From: a marine gamma proteobacterium HTCC2148
GTDB taxonomy: Bacteria; Pseudomonadota; Gammaproteobacteria; Pseudomonadales; Halieaceae
Assembly: GCA_000156295.1 (NCBI GenBank)
Contig: DS999235.1
Location: forward strand, 2,389 to 66,388
Length of the DNA: 64,000 bases
Direction: 5' to 3'
The number at the start of each line of letters is the position of its first letter. The first letter of the stretch is position 1. Made by a program: the position numbers and the translations under genes. The notes beneath the pieces were generated by a model. That model made no database searches. It was given only the letters and a program-made list of their open reading frames with translations, and had not been told where the DNA came from. This document shows, piece by piece, positions 44,791 to 54,250 of the stretch.

Positions 44791-44920
44791 ATTTGGGCCT
44801 TGCGGTCCCCGCCAGTGCATGTGAGCTTTAACTGTGCATCCCTGACGAACAAAGAGCCCCGGCGCCAGCGTTGCGCGGCTCAAAGTATCTCAATGAAGCC
44901 TATCGGCAGCAATTGATCTT

Positions 44921-44999
44921 GGGTAATAGTAATACCCTCTAATGCCAAGAGATTATGCCGGTGTTATATTGTCCGCCTTTTTTAGAGGGTTATCCCTCT
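44921..44999 (+). promoter_or_regulatory. Nested inverted repeats in the DAHP synthase leader
   Basis: Four segments can pair in exclusive ways: GGGTA (44921-44925) with TACCC (44933-44937); ACCCTCTAA (44934-44942) with TTAGAGGGT (44982-44990); AGAGGG (44984-44989) with CCCTCT (44994-44999). The last is also a perfect palindrome around TTAT. No T run follows, so this is not a plain terminator. Confidence 0.5.
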
Positions 45000-45002
45000 T
45001 AG
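44955..45002 (+). CDS. Possible 15-codon leader peptide before DAHP synthase
   Basis: Short frame MPVLYCPPFLEGYPS, with two Tyr and one Phe, ending 27 nt before the DAHP synthase ATG. It spans the repeat segments that could fold alternatively. The ribosome site (AAGAGA) is close to the ATG and weak. Translation is unproven. Confidence 0.25.
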   Translation: MPVLYCPPFLEGYPS

Positions 45003-45029
45003 CTAAAGCCACAGAAAGGTTTATTGAAT

Positions 45030-46082
45030 ATGACTGCCAATACAGACGATCTCCGGATTCAGAAAACCAAGGAGCTGATGTCTCCTGAGCAATTAATTGG
45101 AGACATTGGTGTTAGTGATGCTGCTGCCTCTGTCGTCGCCAACGCGCGGCGAAGCATACACAACATACTTACTGGCGAAGATGATCGCCTGCTGGTTATC
45201 GTGGGCCCCTGTTCTATCCATGACCCGGATGCCGCGCGAGAATACGCAGGAAAATTAAAGGCCGCAGCCGACGCGGTTGCCGACGATGTATTCGTGGTGA
45301 TGCGAGTGTACTTTGAAAAACCACGCACCACGGTGGGCTGGAAAGGCCTGATAAACGACCCCGATCTGAACAATACATTTCAAATCAGCAAAGGTTTGCA
45401 CCTAGCGCGGAAGCTTCTCGCTGACCTTGCAGACATGGGGCTGCCGACCGGCACTGAATACCTGGACTTGATCAGCCCGCAGTATTACGCGGACTTGATC
45501 TCCTGGGGGGCCATTGGCGCGCGCACTACCGAGAGTCAGACTCATCGGGAACTGGCGTCCGGCCTTTCTTGCCCCGTCGGCTTTAAGAACGCTACAGACG
45601 GCGATATTCAGGTCGCTGTCGATGCTATTAACTCAGCCTCACAGCCTCACAACTTCTTATCGGTGACCAAGCAGGGACACTCGGCAATTTTTCAGACTGC
45701 TGGCAATGAGGACTGCCATATTATTCTCCGCGGAGGCAGGCACCCTAATTACGATATGTTCTCAGTCGATGACGCCAGTAATATGTTGACTAAGGGCGGC
45801 CTGGCCGCACGCATCATGATTGATGCCTCCCATGCCAATAGTCGAAAAATTCCCGCTCGCCAGCTGGATGTAGCCTCAGATATCGCTACACAGGTGGCTC
45901 GGGGTAACAACAATATTTTCGGCATCATGCTTGAAAGTAATCTGGTAGAGGGTCGCCAGGACGTAGTGTCGGGGCAGCCACTAACTTACGGGCAGAGTAT
46001 CACTGACGCTTGCGTTAACTGGGATGATACCCAGTCATTGCTGCTGGAACTGGCCACTGCGGTGCAACTGCGTCGCGGTTAG
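45030..46082 (+). CDS. aroG: 3-deoxy-7-phosphoheptulonate (DAHP) synthase, class I
   Basis: Class I DAHP synthase of 350 aa, which joins PEP and erythrose 4-phosphate as the first step of aromatic amino-acid synthesis. Motifs: VIVGPCSIHDPDAAREYA, MRVYFEKPRTTVGWKGLINDP, GARTTESQTHRELASGLS and DASHANSRK. ATG 45030 is taken, with AGAAAGG upstream; an in-frame TTG lies at 45024. AroF, AroG or AroH type (Tyr, Phe or Trp feedback) cannot be told from the sequence alone. Confidence 0.93.
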   Translation: MTANTDDLRIQKTKELMSPEQLIGDIGVSDAAASVVANARRSIHNILTGEDDRLLVIVGPCSIHDPDAAREYAGKLKAAADAVADDVFVVMRVYFEKPRTTVGWKGLINDPDLNNTFQISKGLHLARKLLADLADMGLPTGTEYLDLISPQYYADLISWGAIGARTTESQTHRELASGLSCPVGFKNATDGDIQVAVDAINSASQPHNFLSVTKQGHSAIFQTAGNEDCHIILRGGRHPNYDMFSVDDASNMLTKGGLAARIMIDASHANSRKIPARQLDVASDIATQVARGNNNIFGIMLESNLVEGRQDVVSGQPLTYGQSITDACVNWDDTQSLLLELATAVQLRRG

Positions 46083-47548
46083 CGCCTGCGAGCTCGTTCT
46101 TTGGCCGCAGTCATTTGGTCCAGATAAGTTAGCAACTCCATGGTATTCGTATCCGGATCGAGAATCCTTGACTTGTATACATCAAACACCAGTTGCTGTA
46201 CTTCGGCGTTGTCAGGCCTCGCATAAAATAGCCAGTCAGTGAGGTGCGATGCAAGCCGAATATCCTGATTAATCAGTTTGCGAGCATAGCTGGTGATTGC
46301 CGGGATGTTCCCGCCAGCCAGTTCGATAATCATATTGCCCTGCTGCTCCATTGAGGCGGGGGTCCAGTTTGAGGGAATATCATCCCACCAGCCGGTGTAC
46401 TTCTTGATCACCATTTTGGAAATGTCGTTGGGGGTGACGTATTGCACGTTAAGGCTGGGGTGATTGGCCAGATGCTCCGGTAGTTGTACGGAGCCAAAAA
46501 TCTGTTCCTTACGCTTGCCTGCGTTGAGTCCATCAATCGTGTGGTTGACGATGTAGTCGAAAGCTTCTGCCAGCGCCAGGAAGTTCTCTTGAATGACCGC
46601 AGGTTCAGTAATTTCTTTACCGTGAGCTGGTAGCAGAATTTGTGGATTCAGTGCAGCCATTTCCTTCATAGCCACAGACCATTCTTCGACATGGCGTTGT
46701 GAGCGCTTGCCATTCCCTGCGTTGGGGAGGAACCCCTGGTAGTAGTCGGCGCTGGCGAGCGCCTTACGGCCGGGGACCCAAACGTAAAGCTGATCGTCAG
46801 TTTCTCCCTTGTGATGTTGCAGTATAAAGGTTTCGTCACCGACTTCGATTTCAAGTCGGTCAGTGAAATAGCGGGTAGGCCATACCAGGTCAGAGGTGGA
46901 GGCGGGCAGCTGATCTTCCGGCTGACTCATGTATTTTGCCAGTGAGCCTCGCAGTCGAATATAACGATTGAAGCGAGGTTTGAGTAAATCGTGTGCGATT
47001 ATCTGCGGTGTTTCTCCGGCTTCTATAATCGCCCAGGTACCGTAAGCATGATCAACATGTCCATGAGAATATATGACGGTGTGGATGGGCTTGTCTGTTA
47101 CTGAACGTATGGCATCGAGAACGGCAGGGCCTGCAGGTCCCATGCCGGCATCGACCAACACGACACCTTCCTCGGTGACAAAAAATGCCGCGTTTACGAT
47201 GGGCATTCGAATCAGGTAGCTGCCAGGGCCGACTTCAACAACATGGGTTTTCTTGCGCACGTCTTCAATGGCAGATTTGGTGCGACCGAACATATTTTGC
47301 GCTGCTTCGATTGAGTATTCGCCACCGAAAGAACCGCCTTCCATCAGGCGGCTGATGATTTCGGGGTTTTCTGCTAAAACCATGGTGCGGGTTTTAACGC
47401 CGGCTGAATTCCCAACCACTTCAACAGCGGCCGTTCTGGCCTTATTTGCTGTATCCCGAGCGACGGTGGCGATATCAGTATCTGAAAGCAGCATTCCAAT
47501 CAAAAGTGAGAGGGCGGCCACAAGGCAATAGCTCAGCAGATTTTTCAC
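46079..47548 (-). CDS. Exported metallo-beta-lactamase-fold hydrolase
   Basis: Protein of 489 aa with an N-terminal signal or anchor (LLSYCLVAALSLLIGMLLS). The MBL metal motif is YSHGHVDHAYG, with further ligand segments LVDAGMGPAGP, LPAHGKEI and the C-terminal part resembling alkylsulfatase-type dimerisation domains. It is a periplasmic or exported zinc hydrolase; alkylsulfatase, lactonase or another activity cannot be separated. Convergent with DAHP synthase (4-nt overlap); 146 nt after the TonB receptor on the same strand. Confidence 0.8.
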   Translation of the reverse strand: MKNLLSYCLVAALSLLIGMLLSDTDIATVARDTANKARTAAVEVVGNSAGVKTRTMVLAENPEIISRLMEGGSFGGEYSIEAAQNMFGRTKSAIEDVRKKTHVVEVGPGSYLIRMPIVNAAFFVTEEGVVLVDAGMGPAGPAVLDAIRSVTDKPIHTVIYSHGHVDHAYGTWAIIEAGETPQIIAHDLLKPRFNRYIRLRGSLAKYMSQPEDQLPASTSDLVWPTRYFTDRLEIEVGDETFILQHHKGETDDQLYVWVPGRKALASADYYQGFLPNAGNGKRSQRHVEEWSVAMKEMAALNPQILLPAHGKEITEPAVIQENFLALAEAFDYIVNHTIDGLNAGKRKEQIFGSVQLPEHLANHPSLNVQYVTPNDISKMVIKKYTGWWDDIPSNWTPASMEQQGNMIIELAGGNIPAITSYARKLINQDIRLASHLTDWLFYARPDNAEVQQLVFDVYKSRILDPDTNTMELLTYLDQMTAAKERARRR

Positions 47549-47643
47549 GTAATTCTCCAGAAATTTTCCAGCATTTTATCGGTCAGGTGGGTGTTTGATA
47601 AATGGCCATTCGGGCCGAATTATGCCGGCTGGACTGTACCTAC

Positions 47644-47672
47644 AAAAAAAGGGCAACCCTGGGGCTGCCCTT
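47644..47672 (-). terminator. Intrinsic terminator after TonB receptor
   Basis: On the minus strand AAGGGCA/TGCCCTT with an inner CCC/GGG, followed by seven T, just past the receptor stop. Confidence 0.8.
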
Positions 47673-47694
47673 CAGTGATCATCCGGCATTATGC

Positions 47695-50001
47695 CTAGAA
47701 ATTGTAACGGGCAGTGACACCAATAGTGCGCGCGGCCTGGATGTTGGACTGGGTGTATGACCCCCCGCTAGCGTCAATATCATAGGAGTCCGGTCCCTGT
47801 TCAAAGTTGACTTCATCGGAATCAAGCAGGTTTTTGGCCCAGAGAGAAATGTCCCAGGTGAAGTCACTGCTGCGCAGTCCCGTATAGACGTTGATCACCT
47901 GAGTGTCTTCGAACGTGGCTCTGGTGTTGCCAATACCTGCTGATGCAGTAGTGTTCTCGCGCTCATCGGTGTATTTGTACAAACCGCGTATGTACCACTC
48001 GGTGGATGAGAACGAAACAAAGAACTCCGAGTTGAGGCTGACGGTGAGCTCAGGCTCTCCACCAAGGCTGTCACCGCCAATATCACAGGAACCTAGAATC
48101 TCGCCGGGCTCGCGTTCGTTGCAAGGTGCTTGAGCGCCATCGTCCCATTCGCCTTTGGTGTAGGAAAATGCGCCGCCGGCGATCCAGTTCTCTGTTAGCA
48201 AGTACTGGCCTTCCAGCTCTATCCCCCAGATCGACGCATCGCCGTTATAGATGAGCCCGCCTGATATATCCTGTGGTGCGCCATTGTCGTCGATAACTTG
48301 CACGCCGCGGACAAAGCCCAGATAGCCATCGAAGTCTTGATAGTAGAGGGCGCCGTTGAGTGTGCCCCGTCCATCCATATAGCGCCCTTTAAATCCAATT
48401 TCCAGTGAGTCACTGGTTTCTTCATCATGAATTAAGTCGCCCTCACCGTTGGGGAGGAATGCGACATTGGGTGTCGGGTTAATCGATGTGCCACTGGGGC
48501 GATAGCCTCTGTTATACGCACCGTAAACAGTGGTGTTATCTGTCCATTCGTAGCGCAGCGTCAACGAGCCGGTTACTGCATCTTCCAGTGTTTGCTCAAA
48601 CTCATCGCTGACTCCCTCAATCGGGAAAGTCTCGGCGATGCCTGCTTCAATCGCTGGGAGGGCCGCAAGAAGGAAGTCTGGTACATAGTTCAAATCGCCG
48701 AAAAACACATCTGCTCGTCTAAAAGAATCGTAATCCGTGTAACGTAAGCCTGCTTCCAGACTCACGTTATCTGTCAGGTAAAACGTATTGTGGGTGAACA
48801 GCGCCCATTCGGTCCTGTCGACTGGAATGACCCCGAATGAATAGAATGAGATTCCTCCGAAGACTGCTGTATTGGCAAGAAAACTGGTGTCTGTTTGCTG
48901 ATCGAGGTAAAAGGCGCCCACCATCCAATCCCAGAACTCATTGTCCAGGGACGAAAGTCGGAACTCTTGTGAAAACGCTTCGACCAGCGTGTTTGCGCTC
49001 TGGTCGGTGAGGCTTCGTGTGTCTGGAACGTAGTTGGCTCGATCATTTTGTGTGCCCGAAAGCTTGTCACTATCAGTCCAGCCGCTAATAGAGATAAAGT
49101 CCAGATCTCCGATAGACCAATCAACTTGAAGATTGTAGAGGTCGTACTCTAGGTTGCCGTAGTCGTTAGTTTTGCCTAGCGCAGTTGTGTCTTGAGGGTT
49201 TAGTGTGGGGCGCTCGCCCAGTGAGTCTGTGCCATTCATTGCTTTGGGGTCTTCGATTTCTCGATCGAAATACTGATAGACAAAAGACGCAGCAAGTTCG
49301 TCTGTTACCTGCCACTTGGCGCTCAGGCGCGCAGAGGTGGCTTCCGACTTAGGATCGTCCAGTCCGGTGGTGATATTGTCAACATCGGTGGAATTGTTTT
49401 CGTCGTAAACAGCAGCAATTCGTACGCCAAATACGCCATCTACGATTGCCCCGCCCCACGCTGCCTGCGTGTTCAGTCCGTCGTTATCGCCTACAGTCGC
49501 CTCAACATAGCCGCTGCTCTCGAGTACATCGGCACCGCGGGTAATCAGGTTAATAGCGCCGCCCGGAGATGTTCTGCCCTGCAGTGTACCCTGTGGACCT
49601 CGCAAGACTTCTATTCGCTCCATGTCATACAGCTGGGAAAAGGCAACATCTGTGCGGATTACCTGATCATTCCAAAAAACGCTGACCACGCCGCTCGCTC
49701 CCGCTTCTGGATCGAGGCTGATGCCTCGCATCGCGATGGTGCTATTTCGGGCATTGGGAGATAACAGGCTCAATCCTGCGGTTTGCTCTTCTATGTCACC
49801 AAAAGCCAGCGAGTTGTACTTCTCCAAATCTTCGCCAGTGACTACGTTAACGGTGCCCGAAATTTCTTGAATAGTGGCTGCGCGTTTTGTCGCCGTTACG
49901 ATGACTTCTTCAAGCACAAGTTGCTGGGCGACGCTGGGGAATGCAATCGCAGCCAGTGCACTGGCGAGTAATGTTCTTTTTACGGAGTGAGTGTTAAGCA
50001 T
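47695..50001 (-). CDS. TonB-dependent outer-membrane receptor
   Basis: Receptor of 768 aa: signal peptide (LLASALAAIAFPSVAQQ), TonB-box-like LEEVIVTATKRA, plug with IAMRGISLDPEAGASG and IEVLRGPQGTLQGRTSPGG, and a barrel ending in GVTARYNF with terminal Phe. Same broad class as the receptor at 33.7 kb, but clearly a different gene. Ligand unknown; the metallo-beta-lactamase-fold protein downstream may act on what it imports, which is inference. Confidence 0.92.
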   Translation of the reverse strand: MLNTHSVKRTLLASALAAIAFPSVAQQLVLEEVIVTATKRAATIQEISGTVNVVTGEDLEKYNSLAFGDIEEQTAGLSLLSPNARNSTIAMRGISLDPEAGASGVVSVFWNDQVIRTDVAFSQLYDMERIEVLRGPQGTLQGRTSPGGAINLITRGADVLESSGYVEATVGDNDGLNTQAAWGGAIVDGVFGVRIAAVYDENNSTDVDNITTGLDDPKSEATSARLSAKWQVTDELAASFVYQYFDREIEDPKAMNGTDSLGERPTLNPQDTTALGKTNDYGNLEYDLYNLQVDWSIGDLDFISISGWTDSDKLSGTQNDRANYVPDTRSLTDQSANTLVEAFSQEFRLSSLDNEFWDWMVGAFYLDQQTDTSFLANTAVFGGISFYSFGVIPVDRTEWALFTHNTFYLTDNVSLEAGLRYTDYDSFRRADVFFGDLNYVPDFLLAALPAIEAGIAETFPIEGVSDEFEQTLEDAVTGSLTLRYEWTDNTTVYGAYNRGYRPSGTSINPTPNVAFLPNGEGDLIHDEETSDSLEIGFKGRYMDGRGTLNGALYYQDFDGYLGFVRGVQVIDDNGAPQDISGGLIYNGDASIWGIELEGQYLLTENWIAGGAFSYTKGEWDDGAQAPCNEREPGEILGSCDIGGDSLGGEPELTVSLNSEFFVSFSSTEWYIRGLYKYTDERENTTASAGIGNTRATFEDTQVINVYTGLRSSDFTWDISLWAKNLLDSDEVNFEQGPDSYDIDASGGSYTQSNIQAARTIGVTARYNF

Positions 50002-50255
50002 TGTCTACCTCGGGCAGATTAGCCAGCAAACGTTATGTGCGGTTATCGCTTGCTCGCAGTTAATTATTTTTAGTTCAGTCACCATCCGCTGCGAGGGTGG
50101 TGTCAGAGTCTCAGTATATCTCGACGGTACAACAATAAGAGGAGCCAGCGAGCTTAATAATGACCAAATCGGTCAAAACAGGTTGCCTTAACTTGATCTG
50201 GACGCTGGAGTTTAGTTCTTTGTACTCGAACTTCGCCCGCGCAGGGGCTTTTCCA

Positions 50256-50900
50256 TTAGTGACGAGCACTGATCAAACTGGCTACAACAACGGCCATATA
50301 GAACGAACCGATCATCGCCTGCATGTAGGCGAGGGTTCGGCTGATGGCTATGGCAGGTGTGATTTCGCCGTACCCGACAGAGGTCATGGTGATATAGCTG
50401 TAGTACAGCGCATTAGAAAAATTGTCGCCCCAGTAGATGTGCTCTATGCCATTGAAGGCGTGCGGGAAGAATTCCATAGTAATCAAGTAAAGTGTGGCCC
50501 AGATCAAGCCCAGTAATATGTAAATCGCGAGCGCACCAACGACAATATTGGCGGTGACTTTTTCTGGAAATAATACTTTACGAGCAGTTGTGAGAGCGAC
50601 TCCCACGTAAAAGATAAGGGTGAAGGTCAAGGCGGCAACCGGGCCGGCTGACCAGTCCGAATATCGGTTGAAAATATTAGCCGTGGCGATGATAACGAAC
50701 ATGATCAAGACAAAATAACGCCAATAGCGACCAAAATTCAGGCTCATGTAGGCGACAACGTGGGTTAACAGGATAAAAAGTTCTACTAGCATCATTCCCT
50801 TGGATTCGGGCACCGAATCGACAAAAGCGGAAGCCAGTAATAGCAAGAGCAGTGCAGCAGTAAAGTAAATGAAGTTGTTCTGCTGGGTGACATGTTTCAT
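50256..50900 (-). CDS. Two-helix potassium-channel-type ion channel
   Basis: Membrane protein of 214 aa with about six hydrophobic segments; the last two frame a pore loop with the filter TMTSVGYGEITPA, which matches the K+ channel TxGYG pattern with S for T. No cytoplasmic RCK domain follows. GGATGAG lies just before the ATG. It is the last gene of a minus-strand run that also holds a TrkA-N protein, a GspG-like lipoprotein and a DUF481 protein. Confidence 0.82.
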   Translation of the reverse strand: MKHVTQQNNFIYFTAALLLLLLASAFVDSVPESKGMMLVELFILLTHVVAYMSLNFGRYWRYFVLIMFVIIATANIFNRYSDWSAGPVAALTFTLIFYVGVALTTARKVLFPEKVTANIVVGALAIYILLGLIWATLYLITMEFFPHAFNGIEHIYWGDNFSNALYYSYITMTSVGYGEITPAIAISRTLAYMQAMIGSFYMAVVVASLISARH

Positions 50901-50933
50901 GCACTCATCCCCTTTGTGTCGGCGCCATTAGGT

Positions 50934-51992
50934 TTAAAAATTCCAGCCAATTCCTGTGCTGATGGAATAATCGGTGGTCGTATCCGTATTTTCCGCCTGG
51001 TTGTCCGTTGTGATCCAGGCAGTAACGTCCCAAAATAGATCGGTTACCAATTCCCAACGAATTCGAATGTTGCCGTCGGTGCGAATTCGACCGCCGTCAG
51101 TAAGGCTTGGGTAGACAGAAAAGTTCATATCAATGTTCATTTCGGGAGAAGTGAACTTCCAGGTTGATAACGTGGTTGATAAGTATAATTCCACATCCTG
51201 GTTTTCATCTTCGCGCTTGAATTTTTCAGAAATTACCTGAAGTCCCGTGGTCCCCGTGAAACGGGTTTTGTGAGTATCAATCCAATATCGGCCCAAGCCT
51301 CCGCCGGCACCGATGCGTCGATTCAGTTCAAGTTCGTCGTTGTGTTCAAAGTTGGCAAACACCGAGCGAAAAGAATCAGAGCGCCTGCGATTCCAAACCG
51401 TACGACTAATATCGTAGCGCGAACTACTGGATTGATCTTCCTCGGTTGAAGTGAGGTCAGTACGGCCGCTTAGAGCGTTGCGTGAATTTTCATCTTCGTA
51501 GCTGACGCTAGTGTTAAAAGAAACTTGTCCAATGTCAGTCGCTTTTGTGTAAGCGAAGGTGGTTGAAAGGTAGATGTCCAGGCGGTCGAGAAAGTTTTCT
51601 TCTATCGGACGTATCTCAACCACATTAAGCCACTCAACCTCATGCTTGCCAAAAATATCCACCAGAGCAATCTGTCCAAGTCTGGATTCACTATCGAAAG
51701 AACCGTAGAGTCGCTCGCCATCACTGAGTCGTAGTTCATAGTGATATTCGCTCTTGATGGCAGAAATTTCAGGCCATTCAATGCGTAATTTTCCCATGAA
51801 GTCTGTGCTGACTTCGAGTATTCCTCCTTCGAGCAAGACAATTTCTCCGGTGATCCGATCACCGTTATACATGGTAATCACGTCTGTCTTGCGATTTGCC
51901 TGCGCGTTCAGGCTTATCAAAGACAACAGCACCAGAAGTATCAGCAATAATCGCTTGCGTATTATGGACGGTGTGAAAAATTCTGCTTTCAT
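50934..51992 (-). CDS. DUF481 family outer-membrane protein
   Basis: Protein of 352 aa with a signal peptide (LLLILLVLLSLISLNAQA). The first 110 residues hold two small beta repeats with MYNGDRITGEIVLLEGG and LSDGERLYGSFD; the rest is a DUF481 (YdiY-like) beta-barrel ending in STGIGWNF with terminal Phe, the usual outer-membrane assembly signal. Function of the family is unknown. It lies 33 nt before the ion channel and 93 nt after the lipoprotein. Confidence 0.83.
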   Translation of the reverse strand: MKAEFFTPSIIRKRLLLILLVLLSLISLNAQANRKTDVITMYNGDRITGEIVLLEGGILEVSTDFMGKLRIEWPEISAIKSEYHYELRLSDGERLYGSFDSESRLGQIALVDIFGKHEVEWLNVVEIRPIEENFLDRLDIYLSTTFAYTKATDIGQVSFNTSVSYEDENSRNALSGRTDLTSTEEDQSSSSRYDISRTVWNRRRSDSFRSVFANFEHNDELELNRRIGAGGGLGRYWIDTHKTRFTGTTGLQVISEKFKREDENQDVELYLSTTLSTWKFTSPEMNIDMNFSVYPSLTDGGRIRTDGNIRIRWELVTDLFWDVTAWITTDNQAENTDTTTDYSISTGIGWNF

Positions 51993-52085
51993 AGTTTAGT
52001 GAATGTCGTTTTTGCTTATTTGTAAAAGATAACATACTGAATATCAGTTGGTTATATTCCCCTAACTACTCAGTGTTGCTCTTTG

Positions 52086-52790
52086 TTATTGATCGATAGT
52101 TTTAGTAATGTGAGTCAGGTATGGCAGGTAATTGCTGCTTACATCAGCTTCTATTCCCGAGCCACCGGATACTCCCGACTTGCCCAACGTGGAAATTTCA
52201 AACGGTCCCTTAACGCGCCCCCAACGCACGTGAGAATAAAGGTAAGGCCGTCCCCAGGGGTCTAACGGAATCTCTTTTAGATACCCTCCCTCTCGATAAT
52301 TCTTAAGGCGGCCGCCGCGTTCGGGTTTTTTTACAAGAGCTTGAAGCCCTTGCTCTTCTGTTGGGTAATAAAAGATGTCGTCGTAGTACTGCTCCAATGC
52401 GTCGGATAGCAATGTCACGTCATTGGTAGTTTTTCTAAGCTCCAGGTTCTTGTCTTCAAAAGGACCGATGCCAGTCTCTTCATGCAGGCGAGCGGCAGGA
52501 TCTCGATCGCAAAAAATGATCCAGTCCATGTCGGAAGGATTCTTATCGAGTGTTTCGCGATATACAATAAAAGGCTGATTAACGCTGCGTGTTGTATAGG
52601 ATGTGGTGGCAGTGAATGATCCGCAGACCGCCTCGCCGGGATAACTTTTAACGTCTTGGAATTCCAGGTCTGAGGTGATCAGCAGACTATCGGCGAGCAG
52701 ATCTTTTGCCTTTTGGGTCTCAGAAGAGCACCCCGCTATTGTGAGTATAAGTAAGACTGAAGCAGTGCGGATCAATCGGATAATCTCCAT
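52086..52790 (-). CDS. Lipoprotein with a GspG-like pseudopilin domain
   Basis: Protein of 234 aa. It starts with a lipoprotein signal (lipobox LTIAGC, Cys near residue 21), not with a prepilin leader and long hydrophobic helix. The C-terminal half resembles the soluble domain of the major pseudopilin GspG: YYPTEEQGLQALVKKP, YLKEIPLDPWGRPYLY, then ISTLGKSGVSGGSGIEADV in the calcium-site region. The middle part (residues 25-115) is not recognised. It is unlikely to build a pilus; a lipid-anchored stand-alone domain is more likely. Confidence 0.75.
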   Translation of the reverse strand: MEIIRLIRTASVLLILTIAGCSSETQKAKDLLADSLLITSDLEFQDVKSYPGEAVCGSFTATTSYTTRSVNQPFIVYRETLDKNPSDMDWIIFCDRDPAARLHEETGIGPFEDKNLELRKTTNDVTLLSDALEQYYDDIFYYPTEEQGLQALVKKPERGGRLKNYREGGYLKEIPLDPWGRPYLYSHVRWGRVKGPFEISTLGKSGVSGGSGIEADVSSNYLPYLTHITKTIDQ

Positions 52791-52846
52791 TGTAGTGATG
52801 ACTCTAAAGTGTTTGCTAAGTTTTTAGGGGAAATCTTTCCGCTGAC

Positions 52847-54082
52847 TTACTCCACCCACGATTGGGGAATATTTTCCTCTACTAACTGGGCGATACTAAT
52901 GCTGGTGATATTATGTTCTCGACCGACCTCGGAGGCAAACAGAGATTCTTTGCTGCTTCGCGCGATGACCATTGCGCCAGGGTATTTTTTTCGTAACCAG
53001 AGCGCCGAACGGAGATTTTCTTCTTCGCGACCGGTCCCCAGTACAAAAACGGTATTGTCGCCTTCCACACTGGCATCGCGCCTGACTTTCTTCCAGACCT
53101 CGGGATTGGCGATGTCGCCATCGAAAATTTGCCTGTCATAGGCGCCGGAGAATTCCATCTGCTCATCTGCGACCAGTACTCTGCGTTGAGCGTCTTTGTC
53201 GATGATAAGCACCGTGTCCAACTCATTGACAGCGCTGCGCTGCAGCTCCTCCAGAATGGTTTGTCCGAAGCGGCCGAAGCCGGCAAGTATGACAACATCT
53301 TTGCGTACTGTTTGTCGAAAGTGCTGCAGCATCTGATTGCGGACTAAGCCAGATGCGGCCAAATGATAAGTGTTAAACACCTGGCAGCTCTGGGCGACTC
53401 TGGTATTGGCCATTGAGCGCATGAAGCGCAGACCTGCACAATGAATGATCAACCGATCGGCAATCGCGGGAGCCAGATTTAACAACACACTGGCTGCTTC
53501 GTAGCTGCGCAGACTGTTGTTGTCCAGGAGGAGGATTTTTTTTGCTCGCTCAGGCTTGAGCTTCCTAAGGAAGAATTCATGTGTGATATCGCCGTTGACG
53601 ACGACAGCACCGAAACTTTGTTTGAATTCCTCCATTAGTGTTTGTTCAGCGCTACTGACAACGACGACAGATACCCTACGGTCGTTTTCACGCAATACCC
53701 GCAAGTAGCTAATGGTAAGTTCACCATCGCCTACTACGATAATGTGATTGTTGAGGCGTTTCAGCTGCCAACGCTGGGGCGCGAGTGCGTGCAGCAAGGC
53801 ACTAATTAGGCCCCAGGCGGCCAGCATGGGTGCACCAAAGTAGGCAGTCCATAACATTGCCTGACCCAGCGCGGGCCCGCCAGTTGGGGTTCCAAGGTCT
53901 ACGCCACCGACGACGAACAGACTTAATGCGTAGTAGGCTTTGGCCATCAAACCGGCTGTGGCCAGTTCCGGGCGCTCGGTGACAGAGACACCGGATTCGA
54001 AGCCGATTAGAGCCAATAGAAATACGACAATGGCACCGGCGGGCAGCCAGGGAAATGCTTCAGGAGTATACTTTTTTTGCAT
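52847..54082 (-). CDS. TrkA-N/RCK membrane protein with degenerate channel filter
   Basis: Protein of 411 aa: two membrane segments near residues 12-35 and 80-100, a loop between them, then two nucleotide-binding RCK/TrkA-N units (NHIIVVGDGELTISYL and KDVVILAGFGRFGQTIL). The layout is that of a RCK-gated K+ channel, but where TVGYGD is expected the loop reads VVGGVDLGTP, so K+ selectivity is doubtful. The second unit has the GFGRFG dinucleotide motif in full. First gene of the four-gene minus-strand run. Confidence 0.78.
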   Translation of the reverse strand: MQKKYTPEAFPWLPAGAIVVFLLALIGFESGVSVTERPELATAGLMAKAYYALSLFVVGGVDLGTPTGGPALGQAMLWTAYFGAPMLAAWGLISALLHALAPQRWQLKRLNNHIIVVGDGELTISYLRVLRENDRRVSVVVVSSAEQTLMEEFKQSFGAVVVNGDITHEFFLRKLKPERAKKILLLDNNSLRSYEAASVLLNLAPAIADRLIIHCAGLRFMRSMANTRVAQSCQVFNTYHLAASGLVRNQMLQHFRQTVRKDVVILAGFGRFGQTILEELQRSAVNELDTVLIIDKDAQRRVLVADEQMEFSGAYDRQIFDGDIANPEVWKKVRRDASVEGDNTVFVLGTGREEENLRSALWLRKKYPGAMVIARSSKESLFASEVGREHNITSISIAQLVEENIPQSWVE

Positions 54083-54250
54083 AGGTCGGATGATACCTCA
54101 CCCTGAGGGATCAGTGCATGGTAGGGCGCAATACGACCTGAAATCAGGCTGGTCCAATGATCCTCCATTTGGCCTTAGCGGGTCATATATTTGTGAATTT
54201 CGGCCATTGTGCTACAGTGCGATCTCTGGAAAAAAAGGCCCTGCGATAAC

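Noticed and set aside
44855-44882. GAGCC/GGCTC hairpin after the PLP enzyme gene
   Set aside because: Weak, with a long loop and no T run; not convincing as a terminator.
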